NCBI GenBank assembly: GCA_963818725.1
Contig: CAWFTU010000010.1
Location: 1-64,000 of the forward strand
Reading direction: 5' to 3'
Length of the DNA stretch: 64,000 nt
Source: DATFDN01 sp963818725
GTDB lineage: Bacteria; Pseudomonadota; Alphaproteobacteria; Acetobacterales; Acetobacteraceae
Shown here: piece by piece, positions 50,212 to 59,087 of the stretch
Layout: every line of letters begins with the position of its first letter
Numbering within the stretch: the stretch's first letter is position 1
Translations under genes and position numbers: made by a program
Notes under the pieces: generated by a model
What the model saw: the letters and a program-made list of their open reading frames with translations, nothing else
Told to the model about the DNA's origin: nothing
Databases searched by the model: none

Positions 50212-51299
50212 TGCTGTACGACCTATCCCAGCCTTTCGCGAGCCACTTCGCGCTGTTCAACCTGTTCCGCTACATCACGTTCCGCTCGGGCGCGGCGTGC
50301 ATGACGGCGCTGGTGGTGAGCTTCATTCTCGGCCCGGCGCTGATCCGCTGGCTGCGCCAGACGCAGCAGCAGGGCCAGCCGATCCGCACGGACGGCCCGG
50401 AACGCCACATCCTGGAGAAGCAGGGCACGCCCACCATGGGGGAAGTCCTGATCCTGGTCGCGTGGCTGATCTCCACCGTGCTGTGGGTCGATCTGCGCAA
50501 CCAGTATGTCTGGGCGGCGATGCTGGTCACGCTCGGCTATGGGCTGCTCGGCTTCGCGGACGACTACCTGAAGCTTTCCAAGCGCAACCACCGCGGCGTG
50601 CCCGGCCGGATCAAGCTGATCGTGCAAGCGGTGATCGGGGTGGCGGTCGCCTACTGGGTGATGCGCACCACCGACAACGTGCTTGGCGACGCGCTCGCGG
50701 TGCCGGTGTTCAAGGACGTGGCGCCCCGGCTCGGCTGGTTTTTCCCGATCTGGGGCATGTTCGTGCTGGTGGGCTCGTCGAACGCGGTCAACCTGACCGA
50801 CGGGCTGGACGGGCTCGCCATCGTGCCGACCATCATCACGGCGGGCGTCTTCGCGCTGATCGCCTATCTCGTCGGCAATCGCGTCTTCGCCGACTATCTT
50901 CAGTTGCACCCTGTTCCCGGTTCGGGTGAGCTGGCCGTGTTCTGCGCGGCGCTGATTGGCGCGGGCCTGGGCTTCTTGTGGTTCAACGCGCCACCCGCCG
51001 CGGTGTTCATGGGCGACACCGGCAGCCTGGCGCTCGGCGGCGCGCTCGGCACGGTGGCGGTCGCCACCAAGCACGAGATCGTGCTGATGATCGTGGGTGG
51101 GCTGTTCGTCGTCGAGACCGTCTCGGTGATGATCCAGGTCTTTTGGTTCAAGCGCACCGGCACGCGCGTGTTCCTGATGGCGCCGCTGCACCATCATTTC
51201 GAGAAGAAGGGCTGGGCGGAACCCACCATCGTGATCCGGTTTTGGATCATCTCCTTCATCCTGGCCCTGATCGGCCTCGCGACCTTGAAGATCCGATGA
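50211..51299 (+). CDS. mraY: Phospho-MurNAc-pentapeptide translocase
   Basis: A 362-residue polytopic membrane enzyme forming lipid I from UDP-MurNAc-pentapeptide and undecaprenyl phosphate. Ten hydrophobic segments. Motifs: GTPTMGE, GFADDYLKLSKRNHRG (catalytic Asp pair), SNAVNLTDGLDGLA, FMGDTGSLALGGALG and MAPLHHHFEKKGWAE. TGATG overlap with murF and ATGA overlap with murD. Confidence 0.96.
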   Translation: MLYDLSQPFASHFALFNLFRYITFRSGAACMTALVVSFILGPALIRWLRQTQQQGQPIRTDGPERHILEKQGTPTMGEVLILVAWLISTVLWVDLRNQYVWAAMLVTLGYGLLGFADDYLKLSKRNHRGVPGRIKLIVQAVIGVAVAYWVMRTTDNVLGDALAVPVFKDVAPRLGWFFPIWGMFVLVGSSNAVNLTDGLDGLAIVPTIITAGVFALIAYLVGNRVFADYLQLHPVPGSGELAVFCAALIGAGLGFLWFNAPPAAVFMGDTGSLALGGALGTVAVATKHEIVLMIVGGLFVVETVSVMIQVFWFKRTGTRVFLMAPLHHHFEKKGWAEPTIVIRFWIISFILALIGLATLKIR

Positions 51300-52663
51300 G
51301 CGCCTTTCCGCCCGACCTGTTTGCCGGCGCGCGATTCGCGGTTGTTGGACTTGGCCGCAACGGCTTGCCCGCGGCGCGCGCCTTGGCCGCTATGGGGGCC
51401 AGGGTGATCGCCTGGGACGACGACGCGGCGTCTCGCGCGCAAGCCGAGGGCCTGGAAATCCGGCCGCCTCACGCGGGTGACCCGCTGGACGCCCTCCTGC
51501 TCTCCCCCGGCATCCCGCACGCCTTGCCGCATCCGCATCCGCTCGCCACGCTTGCCGCCGCTCGGGGCTGGCCGATCCTCTCCGACGCCGAGCTGCTGTT
51601 CCGCGCGGTGCGCGCGACGGGATCGGCGGCGCGCTTCGTCGGCGTCACCGGCACCAACGGCAAGTCGACCACCACCGCGCTGCTCGCGCATATCCTGACC
51701 AGCGCGGGCGTCCCTGTCGCGGCGGGCGGCAATCTCGGGCCGGCCGCGCTCGCCTTGCCGCCGCTGGGCGACAACGGCGTGTACGTGCTCGAGATGTCGA
51801 GCTACATGTTGGAGCGACTCGCAACGATCCGATTCGATGTCGCCGCGATGCTCAACCTCAGCGCCGACCATCTTGACCGGCATGGCGCCATGGCCGGGTA
51901 CGAAGCGGCGAAGCGCGCGGTGTTCGCGCGTCAGCGTCCCGGTGATTGCGCGATCATTGGAATCGACGACGCGCCGAGCGCCCTGATGGCAGCGTGGCTG
52001 CGCACCCGCCCGGCGCGCGCCGTCACCGTCTCGGGCACGCTGCCGGCCGGTCTTTGGTCCGATGCCGGCTTGCTGCGCGACGCGGCCGGCCCGATCGTCG
52101 CGATGCGGGCCGCCCCGGCGCTGGCCGGCGCGCACAACGCGCAGAACGCGGCGGCGGCGGCGGCGATGGCGATGGCGCTCGGCGTGACGCGCGCGCAGGT
52201 GGCGCGAGGGATCGAGACCTTCCCTGGCCTGCCGCACCGGCAGCGGTTCGTGGGCCACGTCGCCGGCGTCGCTTTCATCGACGACAGCAAGGCCACCAAC
52301 GCGGATGCCGCCGCGCGCGCGCTCGGCTGCTACGACCGGGTGGTGTGGATCGCCGGCGGGCAGGCGAAGGCGGGCGGGATCGAGTCGTTGGCGCCGTTCT
52401 TCCCCCGCGTCGCGCGCGCGCTGCTGATCGGACGCGACGCGAAGCTGCTGGCCGCAACGCTCGCGCGCCATGGCGTCGCGCACGACCTCGCCGGCACGCT
52501 GGAACACGCCGTTCCCGCCGCGCTGGCGGCCGCGCGCGGAACCGGCGCGGTCGTGCTGCTGTCGCCGGCCTGCGCGAGCTTCGACCAGTTCAGCGGCTTC
52601 GAGGCGCGGGGCGCGCGGTTCGCCGCGCTCGTCGCCGAGCTCGCCCGCGAGAGGGCCGCCTGA
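51296..52663 (+). CDS. murD: UDP-MurNAc-L-alanine:D-glutamate ligase
   Basis: A 455-residue Mur ligase. Rossmann start FAVVGLGRNGLPAARAL, ATP loop GVTGTNGKSTTTALLAHIL, LEMSSYMLER, NLSADHLDRHGAM, PHRQRFVGHVAGVAFIDDSKATN and LLSPACASFDQFSGFEARG all fit MurD. It adds D-Glu to UDP-MurNAc-L-Ala in the cytoplasm. The ATG overlaps the mraY stop; its TGA shares its last base with the ftsW ATG. Confidence 0.96.
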   Translation: MSAFPPDLFAGARFAVVGLGRNGLPAARALAAMGARVIAWDDDAASRAQAEGLEIRPPHAGDPLDALLLSPGIPHALPHPHPLATLAAARGWPILSDAELLFRAVRATGSAARFVGVTGTNGKSTTTALLAHILTSAGVPVAAGGNLGPAALALPPLGDNGVYVLEMSSYMLERLATIRFDVAAMLNLSADHLDRHGAMAGYEAAKRAVFARQRPGDCAIIGIDDAPSALMAAWLRTRPARAVTVSGTLPAGLWSDAGLLRDAAGPIVAMRAAPALAGAHNAQNAAAAAAMAMALGVTRAQVARGIETFPGLPHRQRFVGHVAGVAFIDDSKATNADAAARALGCYDRVVWIAGGQAKAGGIESLAPFFPRVARALLIGRDAKLLAATLARHGVAHDLAGTLEHAVPAALAAARGTGAVVLLSPACASFDQFSGFEARGARFAALVAELARERAA

Positions 52664-53781
52664 TGCCAACGCTCTCGCGCGCCGACACCTCGATCCTCGG
52701 CCGGTGGTGGTGGAGCGTCGATCGCTGGACCCTGGGCGCGGTCGGCGTGCTGATCGGGTTCGGCTACGTGCTGATCCTCGCCGCGAGCCCGGCGGTGGCC
52801 GAGCGCATCGGCGATCCGCGCAATGCGCTCATCATCAAGCAAGTGCTGTTCCTGGCGTTGGCGGGAGCCATCGTCTGCGGGGTGTCGCTGCTGTCCCCGC
52901 GCGGGATCCGCCGGCTCGCGGTGCTGGGCTGCGTCATCGCCTTGGCGCTGACCGTGGCGACCCTGTTCATCGGCGTCGAGATCAAGGGCGCGCGGCGCTG
53001 GATCGCGCTGCCCGGCCTCTCCCTGCAGCCGAGCGAGTTCCTCAAGCCCTGCTTCGCCGTGGTCGCCGCGTGGCTCATCAGCGAGGGACGGCGGGCCCGG
53101 TTCCCCGGCTATCTCGCCACCTTCGGCGTCTATCTGCTGATCGTGCTGCTGCTGAAGGAACAGCCCGACATCGGCATGACGGCCGTGATCACCGCCGTGT
53201 ACTTCACGCAGCTCTTTATCGACGGGCTCAACCTGTTTTTCGTCGGCGTCGGTGCGGCCGGCATCTGCGCCGCCGCGATCGGCGCGTACACCTTCTTCCC
53301 GCACGTGCAGGATCGGGTGCAGGAGTTCCTGCATCCGCACGACACCAACACCTACCAGGTAACGACAGCGCTCGAGGCGTTCGGCAATGGCGGGCTGCTG
53401 GGGCGGGGGCCGGGCGAGGGGCGCGTCAAGGACGTGCTGCCGGACGCGCACGCCGACTTCGTGTTCGCCGTCGCCGGCGAGGAGTTCGGGGCGGTCATCT
53501 GCCTCCTCATCCTCGGCGTGTTCGCCTTCATCGTGGTGCGCGGGCTGCTGCGGCTGCTGCAACAGCCGGACCAGTCAACCGTGCTGGCCTGCGCCGGGCT
53601 GCTCACCGGATTCGGCCTGCAAGCCTTCGTCAACATGGCGTCCACGCTGCAACTGATCCCCACCAAGGGCATGACTCTTCCATTCATATCGTATGGCGGC
53701 TCGTCGGCGATGGCGGTCGCGCTCGGCATGGGGATGCTGCTCGCGCTGACGCGCGGCCGCGCCCGCGAGGAGGTTCCATGA
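52663..53781 (+). CDS. ftsW: Septal peptidoglycan glycosyltransferase FtsW
   Basis: A 372-residue SEDS-family membrane protein with about 10 helices. Characteristic segments: IKGARRWIALPGLSLQPSEFLKP, KEQPDIGMTAVIT (with the catalytic-region Asp), YQVTTALEAFGNGGLLGRGPGEG, DAHADFVFAVAGEEFGA and the end LIPTKGMTLPFISYGGSS. It polymerises lipid II at the septum together with FtsI. It overlaps murD by one base and murG as ATGA. Confidence 0.96.
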   Translation: MPTLSRADTSILGRWWWSVDRWTLGAVGVLIGFGYVLILAASPAVAERIGDPRNALIIKQVLFLALAGAIVCGVSLLSPRGIRRLAVLGCVIALALTVATLFIGVEIKGARRWIALPGLSLQPSEFLKPCFAVVAAWLISEGRRARFPGYLATFGVYLLIVLLLKEQPDIGMTAVITAVYFTQLFIDGLNLFFVGVGAAGICAAAIGAYTFFPHVQDRVQEFLHPHDTNTYQVTTALEAFGNGGLLGRGPGEGRVKDVLPDAHADFVFAVAGEEFGAVICLLILGVFAFIVVRGLLRLLQQPDQSTVLACAGLLTGFGLQAFVNMASTLQLIPTKGMTLPFISYGGSSAMAVALGMGMLLALTRGRAREEVP

Positions 53782-54894
53782 GAGGCCCGGCGGTTCGTCC
53801 CATCATCATCGCCGCTGGCGGCACCGGCGGGCACGTTTTCCCCGCCGAGGCTGTGGCCTCCGTGCTCGCCGCGCGCGGCGAGCGCATCGTGCTGATGACG
53901 GATTCGCGGTCGAGCGCGCTGGACAGTCCGGTCTTCGCCGGGCGCGAACGCTTGGTGCTGAGCGGGGCCGGGCTCGCCGGGCGCGGCGCGGCGCGCGCGG
54001 CGCGCGCGGTCGTCGCGCTGGGCGCGGGCGTGGCCCAGGCGCAGCACGCGCTGGCGCGCCTCAACGCGCGCGCGGTCGTTGCGTTCGGCGGCTATCCCTC
54101 GGTGCCGCCGGTGCTCGCGGCGCGCAGCCTGGCGCGACGGCCAAAGGTCATCCTGCACGAGCAGAACGCCGTGCTCGGCCGCGCCAACCGCTTTCTCGCG
54201 CCCCATGCCGACGCGCTCGCCCTCAGCTTCGCCGAGACCGCGCGTGTGCCCTCTGGCGCGCGCGCGGTCCTCACCGGCAATCCGGTACGCCCGGCAATAG
54301 CCGCCACCGCGCCCTATGCCGCGCCGGAAGAGTACGGCGCGCTGCGCCTGCTGGTGCTCGGCGGCTCGCTCGGCGCGCGCGTGTTCAGCGACATCGTGCC
54401 GGACGCCGTGGCCGCGCTGCCGGAAGCGTTGCGGACCCGGCTTTACGTGGTCCAGCAATGCCGCGCCGAGGATCTGGAGCGCGTGGGCGCGACCTATGCG
54501 AGGATGGGCGTGCCGGCAACGCTCGCCGCGTTCTTCGCCGATGTCGCCGTGCGTCTCTCGGAGGCGCACCTGGTCATTGCCCGCGCGGGCGCCTCGACCG
54601 TCGCTGAATTGGCCGTCGCCGGACGGCCCGCGATCCTCGTGCCCCTGCCGAGCGCGATCGACGATCACCAGAGCGCCAACGCGCGCGCGCTGGTGGGCGC
54701 GGGCGCCGCCACCATGATCGCGCAGAAGGAGCTGACGGCTCCGGTCCTCGCCGCGCAGCTCTCCGCACTGCTCGGCGCTCCCGCCAGGCTCGATGCCATC
54801 GCGGCCGCCGCGCGCGGCGTGGCGCGGCCCGATGCCGCGCAGCGTCTTGCTGAATTCGATCGACGCCCTCATCGCACAGGAGGCCCGCGCATGA
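53778..54894 (+). CDS. murG: UDP-GlcNAc transferase MurG, single-base frameshift near the end
   Basis: MurG converts lipid I to lipid II. The N-terminal domain has AAGGTGGHVFPAEAVASVL (donor loop) and VAFGGYPSVPP; then HEQNAVLGRANR and LLVLGGSLGARVFSD; the C-terminal donor motif is VIARAGASTVAELAVAGRPAILVPLPSA. At about 54853 an extra C puts the last 16 codons out of frame; the corrected end LAELIDALIAQEARA stops at TGA 54892-54894, overlapping the murC ATG. Uncorrected, the frame reads straight into murC. Corrected length is 371. Probably a sequence error. Confidence 0.9.
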
Positions 54895-56333
54895 GGGCAC
54901 TGCCGCTGTCCATCGGCACCATCCACTTCATCGGCGTCGGCGGCATCGGCATGTCCGGCATCGCCGAGGTGCTGCACAACCTCGGCTACAGCGTGCAGGG
55001 CAGCGACATCGCGGATTCGGCCAATGTGCGCCGCCTGCGCGAGGCGGGCATTCCGGTGGCGATCGGCCACGATGCGGCCAATCTGGGCCAGGCGCGTGTC
55101 GTCGTCACCTCCTCGGCGGTGAAGCGCGACAACCCGGAGGTCGAGGCCGCGCGGGCGCGCTTCATCCCCGTGGTGCGGCGGGCCGAGATGCTGGCCGAGC
55201 TGATGCGGCTGCGCTGGTCGGTGGCGATCGGCGGCACGCACGGCAAGACCACCACCACCAGCCTGATCGCGGCGGTGCTGGAGGCGGCGCACCTCGATCC
55301 CACCGTCATCAACGGCGGCATCATCAACGCCTACGGCACCAACACGCGCCTCGGCGCCGGCGAGTGGATGGTGGTGGAGGCCGACGAGAGCGACGGCAGT
55401 TTCCTGCGCCTGCCGGCGGTGATCGCCGTCGTCACCAACATGGACCCCGAGCACCTCGACCACTGGGGCACGCCCGAGGCGATGATCGCCGGCTACGACC
55501 AGTTCGTGTCGAACATCCCGTTCTACGGCTTCGCGGTGCTGTGCATCGATCACTCGGCGGTGCAGCAGATGATCCCGCGCCTGTCGGACCGGCGCATCAT
55601 CACCTACGGCTTCTCGCCGCAGGCCGACGTGCGGGCCGACAAGGTGGTGGCGGACCGCCTCGGCTCGACCTTCGAGGTGACGTTCACCGACCGGGTGCGC
55701 AGCCGCGCGCGCAGGCTGGGGCCGTTCCGGTTGCCGATGCTGGGCGCGCACAACGTGCAGAACGCGCTGGCGGCGGTCGCCATCGGCATCGAGATGGAGA
55801 TTGACGACACGACCCTGCGCAGCGCCTTCGCCGCGTTCCGCGGCGTCAAGCGGCGCTTCACCAAGACCGGCGAGACCGGCGGCATCACCATCATCGACGA
55901 CTACGCGCATCATCCGGTGGAGGTGGCGGCAGTGCTGAAGGCGGCGCGGCAGGCCGGCGCGCGGGATGTGGTCGCGGTGATCCAGCCGCACCGGTTCTCG
56001 CGGCTGCACTCGCTGTTCGACGAGTTCTGCACCTGCATGAACGATGCCGGGACGGTGATCGTCGCCGATGTCTATCCCGCCGGCGAGGCGCCAATCCCTG
56101 GCGTGAATCGCGACGCGATGGTGGAGGGGCTGCGCGCGCGCGGGCATCGCTCGGTGGTGCCGCTGCCAAGCCCCGGCCGGCTCGCGGAGATGATCTTCGC
56201 CATCGCCAAGCCAGGCGATTTCGTCGTCTGCCTGGGAGCGGGGAACATCACGCAATGGGCGAACGCGCTCCCAGCGGAGCTGGCCGAGTTGCAGGCCGGC
56301 GCGGCGCGGCGCGTGGCGGGGAACGCGGCGTGA
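54891..56333 (+). CDS. murC: UDP-MurNAc:L-alanine ligase
   Basis: A 480-residue Mur ligase adding L-Ala, the first stem residue. N-terminal IHFIGVGGIGMSGIAEVL, ATP loop VAIGGTHGKTTTTSLIAA, EADESDGSFLRLPAVIAVVTN, PEHLDHWG, KRRFTKTGETGGITIIDDYAHHPVEV and VIQPHRFSRLHSLFDEF are all diagnostic. ATG 54891 overlaps the true murG stop (ATGA). GTGA overlap with murB follows. Confidence 0.96.
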   Translation: MRALPLSIGTIHFIGVGGIGMSGIAEVLHNLGYSVQGSDIADSANVRRLREAGIPVAIGHDAANLGQARVVVTSSAVKRDNPEVEAARARFIPVVRRAEMLAELMRLRWSVAIGGTHGKTTTTSLIAAVLEAAHLDPTVINGGIINAYGTNTRLGAGEWMVVEADESDGSFLRLPAVIAVVTNMDPEHLDHWGTPEAMIAGYDQFVSNIPFYGFAVLCIDHSAVQQMIPRLSDRRIITYGFSPQADVRADKVVADRLGSTFEVTFTDRVRSRARRLGPFRLPMLGAHNVQNALAAVAIGIEMEIDDTTLRSAFAAFRGVKRRFTKTGETGGITIIDDYAHHPVEVAAVLKAARQAGARDVVAVIQPHRFSRLHSLFDEFCTCMNDAGTVIVADVYPAGEAPIPGVNRDAMVEGLRARGHRSVVPLPSPGRLAEMIFAIAKPGDFVVCLGAGNITQWANALPAELAELQAGAARRVAGNAA

Positions 56334-57289
56334 GGCCCTCACGCGCCACACTGCGCGAGGCACCCTCGCCCGCCATGCGGGAGAGAGGAGTTCCATCGCT
56401 CCGCGGCCGCATTCAGCGGGGCGCGCCGCTGGCCCCCACCACATGGTTCCGCGTCGGCGGCCCCGCCGAGGTTCTGGTACGGCCCGCCGACATCGAGGAT
56501 CTCGCCGCATTCCTTCGCGCCCTGCCACCGGAGACACCCGTGCGCACCCTGGGCGCCTGCTCGAACGTCATCATCCGCGATGGCGGACTGCCCGGCGTCA
56601 CGCTGCGCCTCGCGCGCGGCTTCACCGCGATCGAGCGGGACGGGCAGGGCATCATCGCTGGCGCCGGCGCGCTGGACGTGACAGTGGCCGAGCACGCCGC
56701 CGCCGCCGGGCTGGCAGGGCTCGAGTTCCTGTGCGGGATTCCCGGCAGCGTCGCCGGCGCCGTGGTGATGAACGCCGGGGCCTATGGCGGCGACATCGCC
56801 GGCGTGCTCGACTGGGCGGACATCGTCACGCGCTCGGGCGCGCTTGTCCGCCTGTCCGCCGCTGACCTCGCCTTCGCGTATCGCCACGCGCATGTGCCCG
56901 CGGGCGCTGTCGTGGTGCGGGCGCGGCTGCGCGCTTCTTCCGGCCTGCCGGCGGCGATTGCCGCCCGCATGGCTGACATCCGCGCCAACCGCGAGGCGAC
57001 TCAGCCGATCCGCGCCCGCACTGGTGGCTCGACCTTCCGCAACCCGCCGGACATGAAGGCGTGGGAGCTGATCGACGCCGCCGGCTGCCGTGGCTTGGCG
57101 CGGGGCGGCGCCAAGGTCTCCGATAAGCATTGCAACTTCCTCATCAATGAGGACGGCGCGACCGCCGCCGACCTGGAAGGGTTGGGCGAGGAGGTGCGCC
57201 GGCGCGTCCACGCCGCCAGCGGCATCACGCTGGAGTGGGAGATCCACCGCACCGGTGTTCCCGGCGCGCGGCCGGAGAGCCTGGCATGA
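56330..57289 (+). CDS. murB: UDP-N-acetylenolpyruvoylglucosamine reductase
   Basis: A 319-residue FAD enzyme making UDP-MurNAc. TTWFRVGGPAEVLVRPADIEDL starts the FAD domain; LGACSNVIIRDGGLPGVTLRL, EFLCGIPGSVAGAVVMNAGAYGGDI, YRHAHVP and GGSTFRNPP with AWELIDAAGCRGL follow. This is the type I form. GTG 56330 overlaps the murC stop; ATG 56375 is an alternative start that would remove a 15-residue arginine-rich leader. Confidence 0.94.
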   Translation: MRPSRATLREAPSPAMRERGVPSLRGRIQRGAPLAPTTWFRVGGPAEVLVRPADIEDLAAFLRALPPETPVRTLGACSNVIIRDGGLPGVTLRLARGFTAIERDGQGIIAGAGALDVTVAEHAAAAGLAGLEFLCGIPGSVAGAVVMNAGAYGGDIAGVLDWADIVTRSGALVRLSAADLAFAYRHAHVPAGAVVVRARLRASSGLPAAIAARMADIRANREATQPIRARTGGSTFRNPPDMKAWELIDAAGCRGLARGGAKVSDKHCNFLINEDGATAADLEGLGEEVRRRVHAASGITLEWEIHRTGVPGARPESLA

Positions 57290-58203
57290 GCGCGCGCGTC
57301 GCGGTCCTGTTCGGTGGCATCTCCGCCGAGCGCGAGGTCAGCCTCTCCAGCGGGCGCCAAGTGGTGGCGGCGTTGCGCTCCGCCGGTTTTGACGTGCAGC
57401 CGATCGAGGTCACGCAAGACCTCGGGGCGGTGATCGAGGCGCTGCGCGATCCCCGCCCCGATGTGGTGTTCAACGCGCTGCATGGTCGTTTCGGCGAGGA
57501 CGGTGCGATCCAGGGCGTGCTCGACTGGCTCGGCCTGCCCTATACGCACTCGGGGGTGCGCGCCTCGGCCCTGGCGATGGACAAGGTCGCGGCCAAGGCG
57601 GTGTTCGCCGCCGCCGGGCTGCCGGTAGCGCGCGGGCACGTTGTCGATGTCGCCGCCCTGGAAGCCGACGACCCGATGCCACGGCCGTACGTGGTCAAGC
57701 CGGCCAACGAAGGGTCGTCGGTCGGCGTGGAGATCCTGAAGGCTGGCGACAATCGCCGCGCCGAGATCGCCCGCTCCTGGCGCTTCGGCCGCACCGCGCT
57801 GGTCGAGGAGTTTGTCCCCGGCCGCGAGCTGACCGTGGGCGTCATGGGCGAGCGCGCGCTGGCGGTGACGGAGATCATCGCCGAGGCCGGCAGCTTCTAC
57901 GACTACGACTCCAAGTACGCCGAGGGCGGCTCCCGGCACGTGATTCCCGCGCGCGTGCATCGCAACACCTATGACCGGGCCATGGACGTGGCCGTGGCCG
58001 CGCATCGCGCGCTTGGCTGTCGCGGCGCGACGCGGGCCGACTTCCGTTATGACGATACCGAGGGCGAGCCGGGCCGTCTCGTGCTGCTGGAGATCAACAC
58101 CCAGCCCGGACTGACGCCGACCTCGCTGCTGCCCGAGCAGGCCGCGCATCACGGCATCGGCTTCCCCGCGCTCTGCGCCTGGATGGTGGAGAACGCCGCA
58201 TGA
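57286..58203 (+). CDS. ddl: D-alanine-D-alanine ligase
   Basis: A 305-residue ATP-grasp ligase joining two D-Ala. Signatures: VLFGGISAEREVSLSSG, ALHGRFGEDGAIQG, LPYTHSGVRASALAMDK, YVVKPANEGSSVGVEIL, EEFVPGRELTVGVMGERAL, YDYDSKYAEGGSRHVIPA and LLEINTQPGLTPTSLLPEQA. All expected ATP and metal contacts are present. ATGA overlaps with murB and ftsQ. Confidence 0.96.
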   Translation: MSARVAVLFGGISAEREVSLSSGRQVVAALRSAGFDVQPIEVTQDLGAVIEALRDPRPDVVFNALHGRFGEDGAIQGVLDWLGLPYTHSGVRASALAMDKVAAKAVFAAAGLPVARGHVVDVAALEADDPMPRPYVVKPANEGSSVGVEILKAGDNRRAEIARSWRFGRTALVEEFVPGRELTVGVMGERALAVTEIIAEAGSFYDYDSKYAEGGSRHVIPARVHRNTYDRAMDVAVAAHRALGCRGATRADFRYDDTEGEPGRLVLLEINTQPGLTPTSLLPEQAAHHGIGFPALCAWMVENAA

Positions 58204-59075
58204 CGGGCATGAAACGGGCGCCGCGCAACTCCGTCACCGACCGGCCTGGGCGCCTCAAGCTCCTGTTGCGCCGGCTGATCCGCTCGCTGCGCCCACCGGT
58301 GCTGGCCGGTATCGCCGCCGCCATTTGCCTGATCGCGCTCGCCATCGTGGTCCATCGCGCCACGTCCGGCCCCGCTTTGGATGCGATGCGCGCGCGCTTC
58401 GGCCAAGCCACTGCGAGTCTCGGTTTGCGCGTCGAGGATGTCGTCGTGGAAGGCCGCGCCAACACGCCAGAGCCGCTGCTGCGCGCCGCGATTGGCGTGC
58501 AGCGTGGCGATCCCATTCTCGGATTCTCGGTCGGGCAGGCGCGAGAGCGCATCCAGAAGCTCTCCTGGGTGGAGCACGCGACCGTCGAGCGCCGCCTGCC
58601 GGGGCGGATTATCGTGCAGTTGCAAGAGCGCCGGCCGTTCGCGATTTGGCAGAACCAGGGGCGGTTCGTGCTGATCGATCGCGCGGGCGCGGTTGTCACC
58701 AACAGCAACGTCGCCGATTTCCGCTCCTTGCCGCTGGTGGTTGGTCCCGGCGCCTCCGAGGCGGCCGCGCCGCTGCTCGATGCGCTGACCAGCCGACCGG
58801 ATCTGATAGCGCGCATCACGGCGGCGGTGCGCGTGGGCGAGCGGCGTTGGAACCTGATGTTCAAGTCCGGACTGACGGTGATGCTGCCCGAGGGCCACGA
58901 GGCCGTGGCGCTCGATCGCCTCGCCGCGCTGGACCATGACCACAAGCTGCTGGACCGGCCGTTGCAGTTCGTGGATCTGCGCCTGCCTGATCGCGTGGCG
59001 TTCCGCGCCAAGCCCGACGCTGTTCCGGTGCCCGCCAAGGATCCGCGCGCCATGCCCTCGCACAAATCGACCTAG
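58200..59075 (+). CDS. ftsQ: Cell-division protein FtsQ
   Basis: A 291-residue bitopic protein. It has a basic cytoplasmic N-terminus of about 40 residues, one membrane helix (VLAGIAAAICLIALAIVV), then a POTRA domain (LRVEDVVVEGRANTPEPLLRAAIGVQRGDPIL) and the FtsQ beta domain (SWVEHATVERRLPGRIIVQLQERRPFAIWQ, FVLIDRAGAVV). It links early and late divisome proteins and binds FtsL/FtsB. It overlaps ddl; ftsA starts 12 bp later. Confidence 0.93.
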   Translation: MTGMKRAPRNSVTDRPGRLKLLLRRLIRSLRPPVLAGIAAAICLIALAIVVHRATSGPALDAMRARFGQATASLGLRVEDVVVEGRANTPEPLLRAAIGVQRGDPILGFSVGQARERIQKLSWVEHATVERRLPGRIIVQLQERRPFAIWQNQGRFVLIDRAGAVVTNSNVADFRSLPLVVGPGASEAAAPLLDALTSRPDLIARITAAVRVGERRWNLMFKSGLTVMLPEGHEAVALDRLAALDHDHKLLDRPLQFVDLRLPDRVAFRAKPDAVPVPAKDPRAMPSHKST

Positions 59076-59087
59076 GCCCGGATCGCG

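Noticed and set aside
53778..56333. Apparent MurG-MurC fusion
   Set aside because: Removing one C near 54853 restores the MurG end and an ATGA overlap with the murC start.
53352..56537. Very long antisense frame (over 1000 codons) across murG and murC
   Set aside because: It is a product of high GC content opposite well-conserved genes and has no recognisable domain.
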